A DNA stretch of 46,954 nt from JAXMBN01 sp046349875 (GTDB lineage Bacteria > Planctomycetota > Planctomycetia > Pirellulales > Pirellulaceae): NCBI GenBank assembly GCA_046349875.1, contig JAXMBN010000041.1, positions 1 to 46,954 on the forward strand. The letters are read 5' to 3'. The position numbers were made by a program, and so were the translations under genes. Below the pieces are notes generated by a model that saw only the letters and a program-made list of their open reading frames with translations, was not told the DNA's origin and made no database searches. This document shows positions 1-8,351 of this stretch, in pieces (position 1 is the stretch's first letter; each line of letters opens with the position of its first letter).

Positions 1-63
1 GGGCTGTTGTACCAAGAAATGCTTGAAAGAGTCGTCTCTTGCGAGGCATTTCCATCCAGACGA

Positions 64-85
64 TTCAGACCAACCAAGGTCTGAA
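64..85 (-). terminator. Hairpin downstream of acpS
   Basis: Eight-base perfect inverted repeat (64-71 and 78-85) with a six-base loop, lying 16 bases past the acpS stop codon. It is placed to end the pyrD-trpS-acpS transcript. There is no T-run after the stem on the minus strand, so intrinsic termination is uncertain. The remaining bases 1-63 show no gene I can support. Confidence 0.35.
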
Positions 86-100
86 GAGTGTCTAAGAATC

Positions 101-505
101 CTAGGTCGTTCCTGTCGCAAATGCAACCGCATAAGTCCGGCAGTGGCTGATGCTGATCAACATTTCTTTGATCCCCAAGTCTTCCGCGATCTTTGCGGCC
201 TGACCATCGAGCCGAATGGAGGGACGACCTCCCTCATCGTTGCAAACTTCGACATCGGTCCACTGAATCCCTCGCGACCAGCCGGTTCCCAAGACCTTCA
301 GCACGGCTTCTTTGGCCGCCCATCTACCTGCATAGTGTTGGGTGGCGGCTTTTCTGGAACTGCAGTAGGCAACTTCGCGGCGAGTGAAAACGCGCGTAAG
401 AAATTGTTCTTCGTGCTTTTCGATCATCTGCGCAATACGATGGCATTCGATAATGTCGGTGCCAATCGAGATGACTCGACCCGAACTTTGGCTCGCTTCA
501 CTCAT
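101..505 (-). CDS. acpS: Holo-[acyl-carrier-protein] synthase
   Basis: 134-residue 4'-phosphopantetheinyl transferase of the AcpS type, which moves phosphopantetheine from CoA onto the serine of acyl carrier protein and so activates fatty acid synthesis in the cytoplasm. The three family motifs are visible: GTDIIE at residues 15-20 (Mg/CoA-binding Asp17), RWAAKEAVLK at 61-70 (Lys65, Glu66), and ISISH near the C-terminus. Length matches the family (about 120-135). It begins 12 bases after the trpS stop on the same strand, so the two are very likely co-transcribed. The start at 505 leaves a short non-conserved N-terminus before the first motif; a slightly later start cannot be excluded. Confidence 0.95.
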   Translation of the reverse strand: MSEASQSSGRVISIGTDIIECHRIAQMIEKHEEQFLTRVFTRREVAYCSSRKAATQHYAGRWAAKEAVLKVLGTGWSRGIQWTDVEVCNDEGGRPSIRLDGQAAKIAEDLGIKEMLISISHCRTYAVAFATGTT

Positions 506-517
506 CCGAAGATCCCC

Positions 518-1516
518 TTATGCCTTCTTCGTTTGGGAAAGAGCTAGAGCGTCGAGGTTGAGACCGCAAGCCTTCTGGGCTCGCTGAAGCACTTGGGAAG
601 CTCGCAGTCTTGCCTTTGCGGCTCCTTCTTGGAGTATGGCTTCAACTCTTTGCGGATCGCTGGCGAGTTCGGCTCGTCGTTGGCGAGCATCTGCGAAGAA
701 GACATCGGCTGCATCGGCAACGGCCTTCTTGATTTCTCCGTAACCAAAGCCACCGCGTCGATAGAGATCGGCCATGCTTTGGATTTGATCGGGCGTCGCG
801 AGCAAGCGAAAGAGTTGGAAGAGGTGATCGGTTTCTGGATCTTTGGCTTGTTCCATGGGACGTGAATCCGTCGTGATCCGCATGATCATTTTGCGAAGAG
901 CCTTGGGGTCTTCAAAAATGGGCAACGTATTGTTGTAGCTTTTGCTCATCTTCTCGCCGTCGGTTCCAGGGACCTTGGCCGAACCTTGAAGGACTCGCGC
1001 TTCGGGTAGAACAAAGACTTCGCCAAAATGCGCATTAAAACTTCGCGCCAAATCGCGACAGACTTCGATGTGTTGGACCTGGTCTTCGCCGACGGGAACC
1101 CAATTGGCATCGTATGCCAAGATGTCTGCCGCCATCAAAACCGGATAGGTGAATAAGCCTGCGTCCGATGACAGTCCTTTTTGAACTTTATCTTTGTAAG
1201 CATGGCATCGTTCCAGAAGGCCCATGGGGGTTCCGGTCATGAGGAGCCAGCAAAGCTGCGAGATTTCGGGGACATGTGATTGGACGAAGAGCGTTGCTTT
1301 GGAAGGGTCGAGCCCCAAAGCAAGCAGGTCCAAGGCTGCATCCCAAACATTTTGTTGCAATTGCTTGGGATCGCGAACGGTCGTCAGAGCATGTAAGTCG
1401 GCGATGAAGTAATAGCCTTCATGTTCATGTTGCAGATCGATGTATTGGCGAATCGCTCCGAAGTAATTGCCCCAGTGGAAGCGACCGGTTGGTTGGATGC
1501 CAGATAGAACGCGCAT
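518..1516 (-). CDS. trpS: Tryptophanyl-tRNA synthetase
   Basis: Class I aminoacyl-tRNA synthetase that charges tRNA-Trp. I place the start at the ATG at 1514-1516 (332 residues, protein opening MRVLSGIQPTG), because this matches the family N-terminus. A longer open frame reaching 1576 only adds 20 unconserved residues. The HIGH-equivalent motif (GNYFGAI) and the KMSKS loop (GEKMSKSYNN) are both intact, as is the tryptophan-pocket segment around VGEDQVQH. It sits between pyrD (87 bases upstream) and acpS (12 bases downstream) on the same strand, so a three-gene transcript is likely. No strong Shine-Dalgarno precedes the start. Confidence 0.96.
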   Translation of the reverse strand: MRVLSGIQPTGRFHWGNYFGAIRQYIDLQHEHEGYYFIADLHALTTVRDPKQLQQNVWDAALDLLALGLDPSKATLFVQSHVPEISQLCWLLMTGTPMGLLERCHAYKDKVQKGLSSDAGLFTYPVLMAADILAYDANWVPVGEDQVQHIEVCRDLARSFNAHFGEVFVLPEARVLQGSAKVPGTDGEKMSKSYNNTLPIFEDPKALRKMIMRITTDSRPMEQAKDPETDHLFQLFRLLATPDQIQSMADLYRRGGFGYGEIKKAVADAADVFFADARQRRAELASDPQRVEAILQEGAAKARLRASQVLQRAQKACGLNLDALALSQTKKA

Positions 1517-1603
1517 AGTGTTTGATAACGGTATCGAAGGAGAATCAAAAGAGATGGATAGGATTGAGGCACGCAATAGAATTGAAGTGACGATCGATTG
1601 AGT

Positions 1604-2530
1604 TTACGGAGTTTTCAGTGCTTGCAAGGCGCTCAGTTTCCCAACAACTTCTTCAACGGATGTTGCACCGATCTCGGACAAGGCTTGGGGAAGTTCACTC
1701 ACAAGGCGTTCACTGATGCGAGGTTCAAAATAGTTGGCCGTTCCTATTTGTACGGCCGAAGCACCTGCTACCAAAAACTCCATCACGTCATCGATGGAGC
1801 AAATGCCGCCGATTCCAACGATGGGAATATCGACGCGCGATGCCACTTGATAGACGCAACGCAAAGCAATTGGCTTGATGGCTGGCCCACTCAGTCCACC
1901 GACCACATTGGCGAGCATCGGTTTTTTCTTCCGCCAATCGATGGCCATCCCCAGTACGGTGTTGATGCACGAGACCGCATCGGCTCCACCTTCTTTGGCT
2001 GCTTTGGCGATCTCTGCGACACTGGTGACATTCGGTGTAAGCTTGGCCAGGATCGGAACATCGATAGCAGCACGAACCATGCTCACCACTTGTTGGCATG
2101 CCGAAGGATCGGTACCAAAATCGACTCCACCGGAAACATTGGGGCAAGAAATGTTGAGCTCGATGGCTTGTAGGCCCTCGGCCTCTTGAAGTCGTGTAGC
2201 CAAATAAGCGAAGTCATCGCGGGACTTTCCGGCGATGCTCACAATGATGGTCGTTGGTAAAGTTCGCAAATAGGGCCAATGATTTGCAAGAAAATAATCG
2301 ATGCCATCGTTATCGAGTCCGATCGCATTGAGGAGCCCAGCCTGAGTCTCGACCGTCCGCCAAGGAGCATTGCCAGGGCGCGGGTCCTTGGTGATGGTCT
2401 TGGGAAGAATTCCCCCCAAACGTTCCAAGGCAACGATCCGTTCCATCTCCTTGGCATATCCAAACGTACCCGAGGCTACCAAAATGGGATTGGCCAAGGA
2501 AAGTCGGCCTAATTTCACACGCAAGTCCAA
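1604..2530 (-). CDS. pyrD: Dihydroorotate dehydrogenase, class 1B type
   Basis: FMN-dependent oxidation of dihydroorotate to orotate in pyrimidine synthesis. Visible family segments: NPILVASGTFGYAKEM near the N-terminus, KTITKDPRPGN, NAIGLDNDG, ELNISCPNVSGG with the catalytic Cys typical of class 1, LAKLTPNV, and the phosphate-binding GIGGI and GASAVQIGTA. An ATG at 2653 would give 349 residues, but its first 41 residues match nothing in the family. I prefer the TTG at 2528-2530, preceded by GGGGAATT at suitable spacing, which gives 308 residues beginning exactly where the family does. No electron-transfer subunit pyrK is adjacent, although fpr lies 2 kb away on the same strand beyond ychF. 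Confidence 0.93.
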   Translation of the reverse strand: MDLRVKLGRLSLANPILVASGTFGYAKEMERIVALERLGGILPKTITKDPRPGNAPWRTVETQAGLLNAIGLDNDGIDYFLANHWPYLRTLPTTIIVSIAGKSRDDFAYLATRLQEAEGLQAIELNISCPNVSGGVDFGTDPSACQQVVSMVRAAIDVPILAKLTPNVTSVAEIAKAAKEGGADAVSCINTVLGMAIDWRKKKPMLANVVGGLSGPAIKPIALRCVYQVASRVDIPIVGIGGICSIDDVMEFLVAGASAVQIGTANYFEPRISERLVSELPQALSEIGATSVEEVVGKLSALQALKTP

Positions 2531-2806
2531 CGCGAATTCCCCAAAAATAGTTCCATGCAAAATCGTCTGTTCTTGATCAAAAAGATCGAACCATATTAGC
2601 GAAATCGGGTGGAATCGGCGACCCGGCTCGATCAGGGAAGCCAGCGGAATCATGAAGTTGAGCTCACTTCAACCTCATCACCCAGAATTCCAAGCCAATT
2701 CTCCACAACCGATGCGCGTTCGACTGATAGGACAAGGCTTTGCGGTTTTCGATGGGCAACTTAGAATGCTCCACTTCTGAAATTGAAGGCTTACTCCATA
2801 TAGGTG

Positions 2807-3910
2807 ATGGGTTCAATCGTGGAAGCAGGAATCGTTGGTCTTCCGAATGTTGGAAAAAGTACGTTGTTCAACGCGCTGACAGGGACGGGTGCCGCTCAGG
2901 CTGCCAATTATCCCTTCTGCACCATTGAACCCAATGAAGGCATCGTTAGCGTCCCTGACTCGCGTTTGGAACGGATCACCAAAATCATCGTTCCGAAGAA
3001 GACCGTTCCAGCCATTCTTAAGTTGGTGGACATCGCCGGGATCGTGAAAGGTGCCAGTGAAGGTCAAGGACTCGGAAATAAATTCTTGAGCCACATTCGT
3101 GAAGTCGATGCGATCTTGCAAGTGGTGCGATGCTTTGAGGATCCCGATGTTACGCACGTCGGTGGGAAAGTGGATCCGCTTTCCGATATCGAGACGATCG
3201 AGATCGAATTGATGTTGGCCGATATCCAGACATTGGAGAATGCTCTCCCCAAAGCCGAACGTGCGACGAAGTCGGGTGACAAAGAAGCCAAGCTTCGCGT
3301 TTCCGCCATTCAGAGCTGCCTCAAGCACTTGGCAACTGATAAACCTCTTCGCGCTCTCAAGATGGATCCCGTGGAAGCGGCAGCCATTTCCAGTTATGGA
3401 CTGATGACAGCCAAGCCCATTCTCTATATCGCCAACGTCGATGAAACAGATCTGCATGGCGAGGGCGAGTTGTGCAAGAAGGTGCGGGAATACGCAGCCT
3501 CGGTAAACTCTGACGTGGTTCCCGTATGCGCGAAACTGGAAAGTGAAATTGGGGAACTCGATGAAGCCGATCGCAAAGAAATGTTGGAAGGCGTAGGCCT
3601 CGAAGAGCCCGCACTTCAATCGGTGGCCCGCATGGCTTATCACACGCTTGGACTCCAAAGTTACTTTACGGCGGGCGAAAAGGAAGTGCGTGCTTGGACC
3701 ATTCCCATCGGAGCCACGGCGCCTCAAGCGGCAGGTGTGATTCACAGCGACTTCGAGCGAGGTTTCATTCGGGCCGAAGTGTTTACTTTGGATGATCTCG
3801 AAAAATTCGGATCGGAAAAAGAGATTCGACAGGCCGGAAAGCTACGCGTCGAAGGGAAGACCTATGTAGTCCAAGATGGCGACATTTGCCACTTCCTATT
3901 CAACGTTTGA
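2807..3910 (+). CDS. ychF: Redox-regulated ATPase YchF
   Basis: Obg-family P-loop protein (367 residues from the ATG at 2807) that binds ATP rather than GTP and associates with ribosomes. The Walker A sequence GLPNVGKST lies at residues 11-19, the switch II region is DIAGIVKGASEG, and the usual NKxD is replaced by NVDE as is normal for YchF. The C-terminal TGS domain is recognisable from the GEKEVRAWTI and HSDFERGFIRAEV segments to the end. A GTG at 2804 is in frame immediately upstream, and a GTG at 2819 (protein starting VEAGIVGLP) with AGGTGA upstream is an equally plausible start. It is transcribed divergently from pyrD and ends convergently with ybaB. Confidence 0.96.
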   Translation: MGSIVEAGIVGLPNVGKSTLFNALTGTGAAQAANYPFCTIEPNEGIVSVPDSRLERITKIIVPKKTVPAILKLVDIAGIVKGASEGQGLGNKFLSHIREVDAILQVVRCFEDPDVTHVGGKVDPLSDIETIEIELMLADIQTLENALPKAERATKSGDKEAKLRVSAIQSCLKHLATDKPLRALKMDPVEAAAISSYGLMTAKPILYIANVDETDLHGEGELCKKVREYAASVNSDVVPVCAKLESEIGELDEADRKEMLEGVGLEEPALQSVARMAYHTLGLQSYFTAGEKEVRAWTIPIGATAPQAAGVIHSDFERGFIRAEVFTLDDLEKFGSEKEIRQAGKLRVEGKTYVVQDGDICHFLFNV

Positions 3911-3959
3911 TGGGTGCATCTGACGAATTGGCAAAAGCGGATTGTTCGTAGAAGCTCTT

Positions 3960-4310
3960 TCAATCCGTTTCGAGTTCGCGAAGGAGCTTGTCGATCGCGG
4001 GGAGGTCCTTCGTGCCCATGAGCTGTCGGACCGATTCGATATGGAGTTTTCTTGCTTCTTGGATCCCTTCATTCATCACTTGCTGAATCAGCAGTTGAAT
4101 GGAATCCTTTTCGTTGGTCGAGAATGCTTCCGCTGCGATCTCGATTTTCTGAACCTGACCTAGGCCGTTCATGATCACGGCCACAGCGTTACAACTCGAT
4201 CGTTTGACGATTGTTTTGGACCGAAGATCCGATCGCGCTTGTTGGATCTTGGGTGAGAGTTGATGCGCATTGCGAAGCAGATTGGCTAGCTGGGTCAGAT
4301 TCTTCAGCAT
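3960..4310 (-). CDS. ybaB: YbaB/EbfC family nucleoid-associated protein
   Basis: 116-residue small DNA-binding protein of the YbaB/EbfC family, which forms dimers and binds the nucleoid. The start is the ATG at 4308-4310 (MLKNLTQLANLLRNA), since the open frame upstream to 4427 is unconserved and overlaps the fpr gene. The family pattern is visible: a helical N-terminus, then VVIMNGLGQVQKIEI-like strand residues, then a C-terminal helix with MNEGIQEARKL. The family is often found after dnaX and before recR, but here it follows fpr by 28 bases. YbaB being a trailing gene of an fpr transcript is unusual, and nothing indicates a functional link. Confidence 0.88.
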   Translation of the reverse strand: MLKNLTQLANLLRNAHQLSPKIQQARSDLRSKTIVKRSSCNAVAVIMNGLGQVQKIEIAAEAFSTNEKDSIQLLIQQVMNEGIQEARKLHIESVRQLMGTKDLPAIDKLLRELETD

Positions 4311-4338
4311 CGAGCGACCTACGCTCCCAATTGAGATG

Positions 4339-5079
4339 TTACCAATAGCGTTCGACAACGATTTGGCCAGGATTCTTGGCCTTATGGCGATGAAGGCCCG
4401 CTTCGACGAGCGTGTTCTCCATCTCATCTAGCATATCGGGGTTTCCACAGAGCATGAAGGTGCTCGTATCTTTTGAAATCTCTATACCGCCTCTTTGGGC
4501 GAGTTCGCCATTCGCTAAAGCAGTCGTGATTCGGCCCGAGATTCCATTGGCGATCGTTTCGCGCGAGACAGCAGGGATGTAGCAAAAGGCATCCCCTTTA
4601 TCGCGATGATATTGTTCAAACTCGTCTTGATAGGCGAGGTCGCGTGCATGACGAACGCCATGAACGACGACGACTTTTTGAAATTTGTTCCAAAGACTTC
4701 CTTCGCGGAGCATCGCTACATACGGGGCCAATCCCGTTCCGGTCGCGATCAACCAAAGGCATTGGTTGGAGGGAACGTGCGACAAGGTAAAACTACCTGC
4801 CGCTTTCGCACTCACGTCGATCGCGTCCCCTTCGCGCATCGCCCAAAGCTTCGGTGTTAACTGGCCCTCTTCCACTAGCACGATGAAGAACTCGAGGATG
4901 TCACCATGTGGAGACGCCACCGAGTAAGGGCGATGCAAGTGCTTTTCTGGTTGATCCATACCGAGTTGAAGGAACTGCCCCGGCTCAAACGACTGCACAC
5001 CCGGTGCTTGAATGGAGAGGGTGAAAAGGCCTTCGGTCCAAACCTTACGTCCTACGATTTCACCACGAATCCATTGCAT
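4339..5079 (-). CDS. fpr: Ferredoxin/flavodoxin-NADP+ reductase
   Basis: 246-residue FAD enzyme that moves electrons between NADP(H) and ferredoxin or flavodoxin. The FAD-binding RPYS motif is at residues 50-53, the NADP-binding ATGTGLAPY segment at 112-120, the CGNP motif lies near residue 213, and the protein ends in VERYW, the aromatic C-terminus typical of the bacterial Fpr class. Length matches the bacterial subclass (about 250). ybaB starts 28 bases after its stop on the same strand. No ferredoxin or flavodoxin gene is next to it. Confidence 0.93.
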   Translation of the reverse strand: MQWIRGEIVGRKVWTEGLFTLSIQAPGVQSFEPGQFLQLGMDQPEKHLHRPYSVASPHGDILEFFIVLVEEGQLTPKLWAMREGDAIDVSAKAAGSFTLSHVPSNQCLWLIATGTGLAPYVAMLREGSLWNKFQKVVVVHGVRHARDLAYQDEFEQYHRDKGDAFCYIPAVSRETIANGISGRITTALANGELAQRGGIEISKDTSTFMLCGNPDMLDEMENTLVEAGLHRHKAKNPGQIVVERYW

Positions 5080-5312
5080 TCGGAAACTCGCTTTCTCAAT
5101 TCAGGGTATCGACGTTGGTTTGATCAAGAACGGTGCCGCAATGAAATGGCATTCGTTGAGAGTGTGGTAACGATAACCGTTTTCGTCGTTGAAATCCACA
5201 TGGGGATTCATTTCGCCAGCAACGAGGTGAAAGCGGGGTAAAGATCCGCGTTATGCCATTTGTTGCCGGAATTGCGGAGGAGGGGAATTGGAAGGGATCG
5301 GCAACATAACCT

Positions 5313-5789
5313 TTACAAATACATGCCAACGTAGCCCTGCTGAGATTCAAGGCTTTTTTCCATGGCGGCCAATCGTTCACGCGTTTTTGCGAGATCTCCC
5401 GCTGCGATGTATCGTCCAAACTCGACCAATACGGCGTGCCGGACGGTGACTGCAAACCATTCCACGATTCCCTGATTCAACCAGTCGCAGTCTTCTTTAT
5501 CGATCGTGACCGTCAAGTCGCTGCGTAGAGCGCGAAGATCTTCCGTATCCGTGAATACCGTTCCTTCGAAGGTAAACTGAATGAACCCTACGAGATCGTC
5601 ATTGGTCAAGTGAAAAATGCACTTGGCGTTATGCAGATAATACGTGTTGTACGTTCCGTGCTTTTCGACCGCGTCTTTGATCCTCATCATTTTCGCGGCC
5701 AACTTCGGAGAAGCATCGATGGGAGGATCGAGCCGGGCAACGCTTCGCAAGGGGAGGCAATCAAAGGAAATATCGACCCATCGATTCAT
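5313..5789 (-). CDS. Conserved hypothetical protein, 158 aa
   Basis: I do not recognise this family. I chose the ATG at 5787-5789 (MNRWVDISFDCLPL) because the longer frame to 5876 adds a low-complexity, unlike stretch. The protein is soluble, with alternating charged helices and beta-like segments (KCIFHLTNDD, FIQFTFEGTVF, DLTVTIDKED), and the C-terminal third is helical (KTRERLAAMEKSLESQQG). No signal peptide or membrane segment is visible. It lies between fpr (233 bases upstream) and the wecG-like gene on the same strand. Coding looks real because of the clean amino-acid pattern, but the function is unknown. Confidence 0.7.
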   Translation of the reverse strand: MNRWVDISFDCLPLRSVARLDPPIDASPKLAAKMMRIKDAVEKHGTYNTYYLHNAKCIFHLTNDDLVGFIQFTFEGTVFTDTEDLRALRSDLTVTIDKEDCDWLNQGIVEWFAVTVRHAVLVEFGRYIAAGDLAKTRERLAAMEKSLESQQGYVGMYL

Positions 5790-5906
5790 ACTCAAGTTCC
5801 TTCTTTTCTTTCCTTCGAATGAGGCGGAAGCCACCACGATTTGTGGAATTGCATGACACCACCGTGTTTGAAGCAATCGCTGGTATGGGCTCGAAAATGC
5901 GATGGC

Positions 5907-6830
5907 CTATGACTGCGTGGCTTGCAGTAAGTCTTGCCGAACTTTCTTCATGAGACAATATAAGTTCTTAAGATATCTTGGGACAAGACGGCGAGGATCT
6001 TTGAGCGATCGGTGAAGCCATTCGAGCCCGAGTTTTTGCATCCACTTGGGTGCTCGCACCGAGTTTCCTGCCACAAAATCGAACGATGCTCCTAGCTGGA
6101 TGCATACCGCATGTCCCAACTGGTTGAGATGATCTTCGATCCAAAGTTCACCTTTGGGTTGTCCGAAGGCAACGAACAGCAAGTCGGTATGGGAATCGCG
6201 TACGGTCTTGCACATCGCACGTACTTCTTCTTCGCTCCAAGTGCGGAAGGGAGGGCAGAGAACTCCGGCGATTTGCAAACCTGGATAGCGTTCCTTCAAT
6301 CGATCTGCTGCGGCTTGTGCGACCCCTTCCGAGGCCCCCAAAAAGAAAACGCGATAAGAACGAAGTGCCGCGCGTTCGCACAATCGAAAGATGAGGTCCG
6401 ACCCAGCGACTCGCTCAGGCAATGGATGCTCCGTGCATCGCGAACGCCAATAGATTGGCATGCCGTCGCATAATTTCAATGGAGATCGTCGCGTGACCTC
6501 CATCAATCGAGGCTCTTGTTCGCAAAGCATGATGTAGTTGAGATTGGCCGTGATGACTTGGCTTGCCATCCTACGGCGGATCAATCCTTCGATCGATTCG
6601 ATGGTTTGATCCATGGTCAGGCAGGCAAAATCGAGTCCCCAAACGGAAGTGGTCGCGGGAGGGATCCAAGAGGCGAGGCTTGGTTCTGTCCGTCCAGTGG
6701 AGGGAGCATGGGCGGGACGAGAAGCGATCGAAGATTGAGTAGGAAAAACCGGGACCGGATATTCATGAACCGTATCGGCACGAGACCCGTGAGCAACGAA
6801 GGTGTCGAACGGGGAAGGCGATGGATTCAT
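5907..6830 (-). CDS. WecG/TagA/CpsF family glycosyltransferase
   Basis: 307-residue GT26-type glycosyltransferase, the family that adds UDP-N-acetyl-mannosamine or mannosaminuronate to lipid-linked intermediates of surface polysaccharides. The start is the ATG at 6828-6830; about 60 Pro/Ser/Thr-rich, poorly conserved residues precede the catalytic domain. Family segments visible: TANLNYIMLCEQEP, LKLCDGMPIYW with the conserved Asp, RVAGSDL, VFFLGASEG, LLFVAFGQPKGELWI, and LGASFDFVAG followed by RAPKWMQKLGLEWLHR. No other polysaccharide gene is adjacent, so the substrate cannot be assigned. The Pro/Ser-rich extension is unusual for the family and may be a linker. Confidence 0.88.
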   Translation of the reverse strand: MNPSPSPFDTFVAHGSRADTVHEYPVPVFPTQSSIASRPAHAPSTGRTEPSLASWIPPATTSVWGLDFACLTMDQTIESIEGLIRRRMASQVITANLNYIMLCEQEPRLMEVTRRSPLKLCDGMPIYWRSRCTEHPLPERVAGSDLIFRLCERAALRSYRVFFLGASEGVAQAAADRLKERYPGLQIAGVLCPPFRTWSEEEVRAMCKTVRDSHTDLLFVAFGQPKGELWIEDHLNQLGHAVCIQLGASFDFVAGNSVRAPKWMQKLGLEWLHRSLKDPRRLVPRYLKNLYCLMKKVRQDLLQATQS

Positions 6831-7001
6831 GGTATGCTGCCTGATCGAGGTAGGCCCGAAGTCGCGTCGGGAAAGACGCAAGGGTGCTTGTCGAAATGTA
6901 GACCACGAACTACAAGGTTTGAGTCGGGCGATTGGAACGTGGATTCTTCTGAAGCGTGATCCCGGCCAGCTTTGTCGATGTTATCGAATGTAGGGACCCC
7001 C

Positions 7002-8351
7002 ATGTCCAAATCTGCCATCGTGATCGCCATCGAAGGATTGGGCACCAACATGATCGGTGCTTATGGTGGCCCCTGGGCTTCGACTCCAAATCTCGATGCG
7101 TTTGCGGCTCAAGCCATCGTTTGCGATCAGTTTCTCTTGGATACCGATTCCATTGCAGGACTTTATCGCTCCATGTTTTGGGGACAGCACGGGCTTGCGG
7201 CATGGAACCGAAACGCTCCGACTTTGTTGCAGCGTTTGGAGTCCAAGGGCCTATCTAGTCTCTTGGTTCACGATGCACCTTGGGCAGCCGATTGGATCTT
7301 GCCATCGTTTTCGGAATCGATCGATTTGACTCGCGATCCCGCAACGGCGCACGAAGTCTCTGAAGATGCCTGGGAAACGGCATGTATTCCCGAGACCTTG
7401 GGAGTTGCGCTCGATGCATGGCACCAATCGACATATCGGAGTTCTTTGCTTTGGATTCATTGCCAAGGATGGAATGGTCCTTGGGATGCGCCCTATGTTT
7501 ATCGCGAGGCTTTAGGAGATGAAGATGATCCTCCGCCTCCCCAGGGTATTGATCGTCCCGAAGAATGGTTTGATGCAGCATCCGATCCGGACCTATTGTT
7601 TGGATGGACGCAGGCAGCTGCGGCTCAATCGAAATTGTTGGATCAAGCATGGGCCTGGATCGATTCGGCCTTAGAAGATCGGCAACAACTCGATGATTGC
7701 TTGGTGATCCTCTTGGGGCTTGGGGGTTATCCCTTGGGCGAACATGGTGCCATCGGACCACGATTGGCTCGGCCCTATGCCGAGCGGATGCATGTACCTT
7801 GTGTGATCCGTCCAGGGAAGCAATGGGATCTGGGACGACGTATTCATAGTTTGACGCAACCGAGCGATCTTCACGCGACGCTATTGGCGTGGTTTGATGA
7901 CGAGTTTCAAGGCGATGGAAGTCAAGAGAGTGAAGTAGGTTCGACATCATCGCGATCTCTCATGACGTTGTCGTCGAGCGAATTGCTCAAGTCCACCAAG
8001 CATTTGTTACCCTATCCTATGGTCACTGCACAAGGCTTGGGTTTTCGTATTGGCCCGTGGTGGGCACTTTGGAATTGGGAGCATCCCATCGAAGATTTTG
8101 AGGAGCGATATCTTCGCATTCAGTCCTCAGGAGACGGTGGCAAGTGGGGTCAACTTCCTAGTCGCAGTTCTGGGGTTGAGTTATACTTGCTGCCCGAAGA
8201 TCGGTGGCAACAAAACGACATCGCCAATCGCGCCGGAAGTGTGGTTGAAGCGATTGAAGCGTTCGCCGATGCTTGGTTAGCATGGCAAACGAGCGATGCG
8301 ACTGCGACTCCTCCTTCGATTCCTTCTCTTCTCTTGGATCCACCCTCATGA
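7002..8351 (+). CDS. Alkaline-phosphatase-superfamily (sulfatase-fold) protein lacking catalytic motifs
   Basis: 449 residues from the ATG at 7002. The fold signature of sulfatases is visible: AIVIAIEGLGTNMIGAYGG then STPNLDAFAAQA at residues 27-38, a late LGLGGYPLGEHG segment, and a P-x-VIRPG strand. However, the first metal-binding Asp-Asp is replaced by Glu-Gly (residues 11-12), and the C/S-x-P-x-R nucleophile site is replaced by TDSIAGLYRSM (48-58), so neither formylglycine nor serine catalysis looks possible. The following gene starts inside its stop codon (ATGA overlap), so the two are translationally coupled. It could be a binding or regulatory pseudo-enzyme. A TTG start at 6972 is in frame but less likely. 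Confidence 0.8.
   Translation: MSKSAIVIAIEGLGTNMIGAYGGPWASTPNLDAFAAQAIVCDQFLLDTDSIAGLYRSMFWGQHGLAAWNRNAPTLLQRLESKGLSSLLVHDAPWAADWILPSFSESIDLTRDPATAHEVSEDAWETACIPETLGVALDAWHQSTYRSSLLWIHCQGWNGPWDAPYVYREALGDEDDPPPPQGIDRPEEWFDAASDPDLLFGWTQAAAAQSKLLDQAWAWIDSALEDRQQLDDCLVILLGLGGYPLGEHGAIGPRLARPYAERMHVPCVIRPGKQWDLGRRIHSLTQPSDLHATLLAWFDDEFQGDGSQESEVGSTSSRSLMTLSSSELLKSTKHLLPYPMVTAQGLGFRIGPWWALWNWEHPIEDFEERYLRIQSSGDGGKWGQLPSRSSGVELYLLPEDRWQQNDIANRAGSVVEAIEAFADAWLAWQTSDATATPPSIPSLLLDPPS

Noticed and set aside
2813..3745. 310-residue minus-strand open frame opposite ychF
   Set aside because: Antisense shadow of ychF; Arg/His/Phe-rich, unlike protein.
7255..7950. 231-residue minus-strand open frame within the sulfatase-fold gene
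   Set aside because: Shadow frame, with His/Arg-rich composition; the plus-strand gene has the conserved fold.
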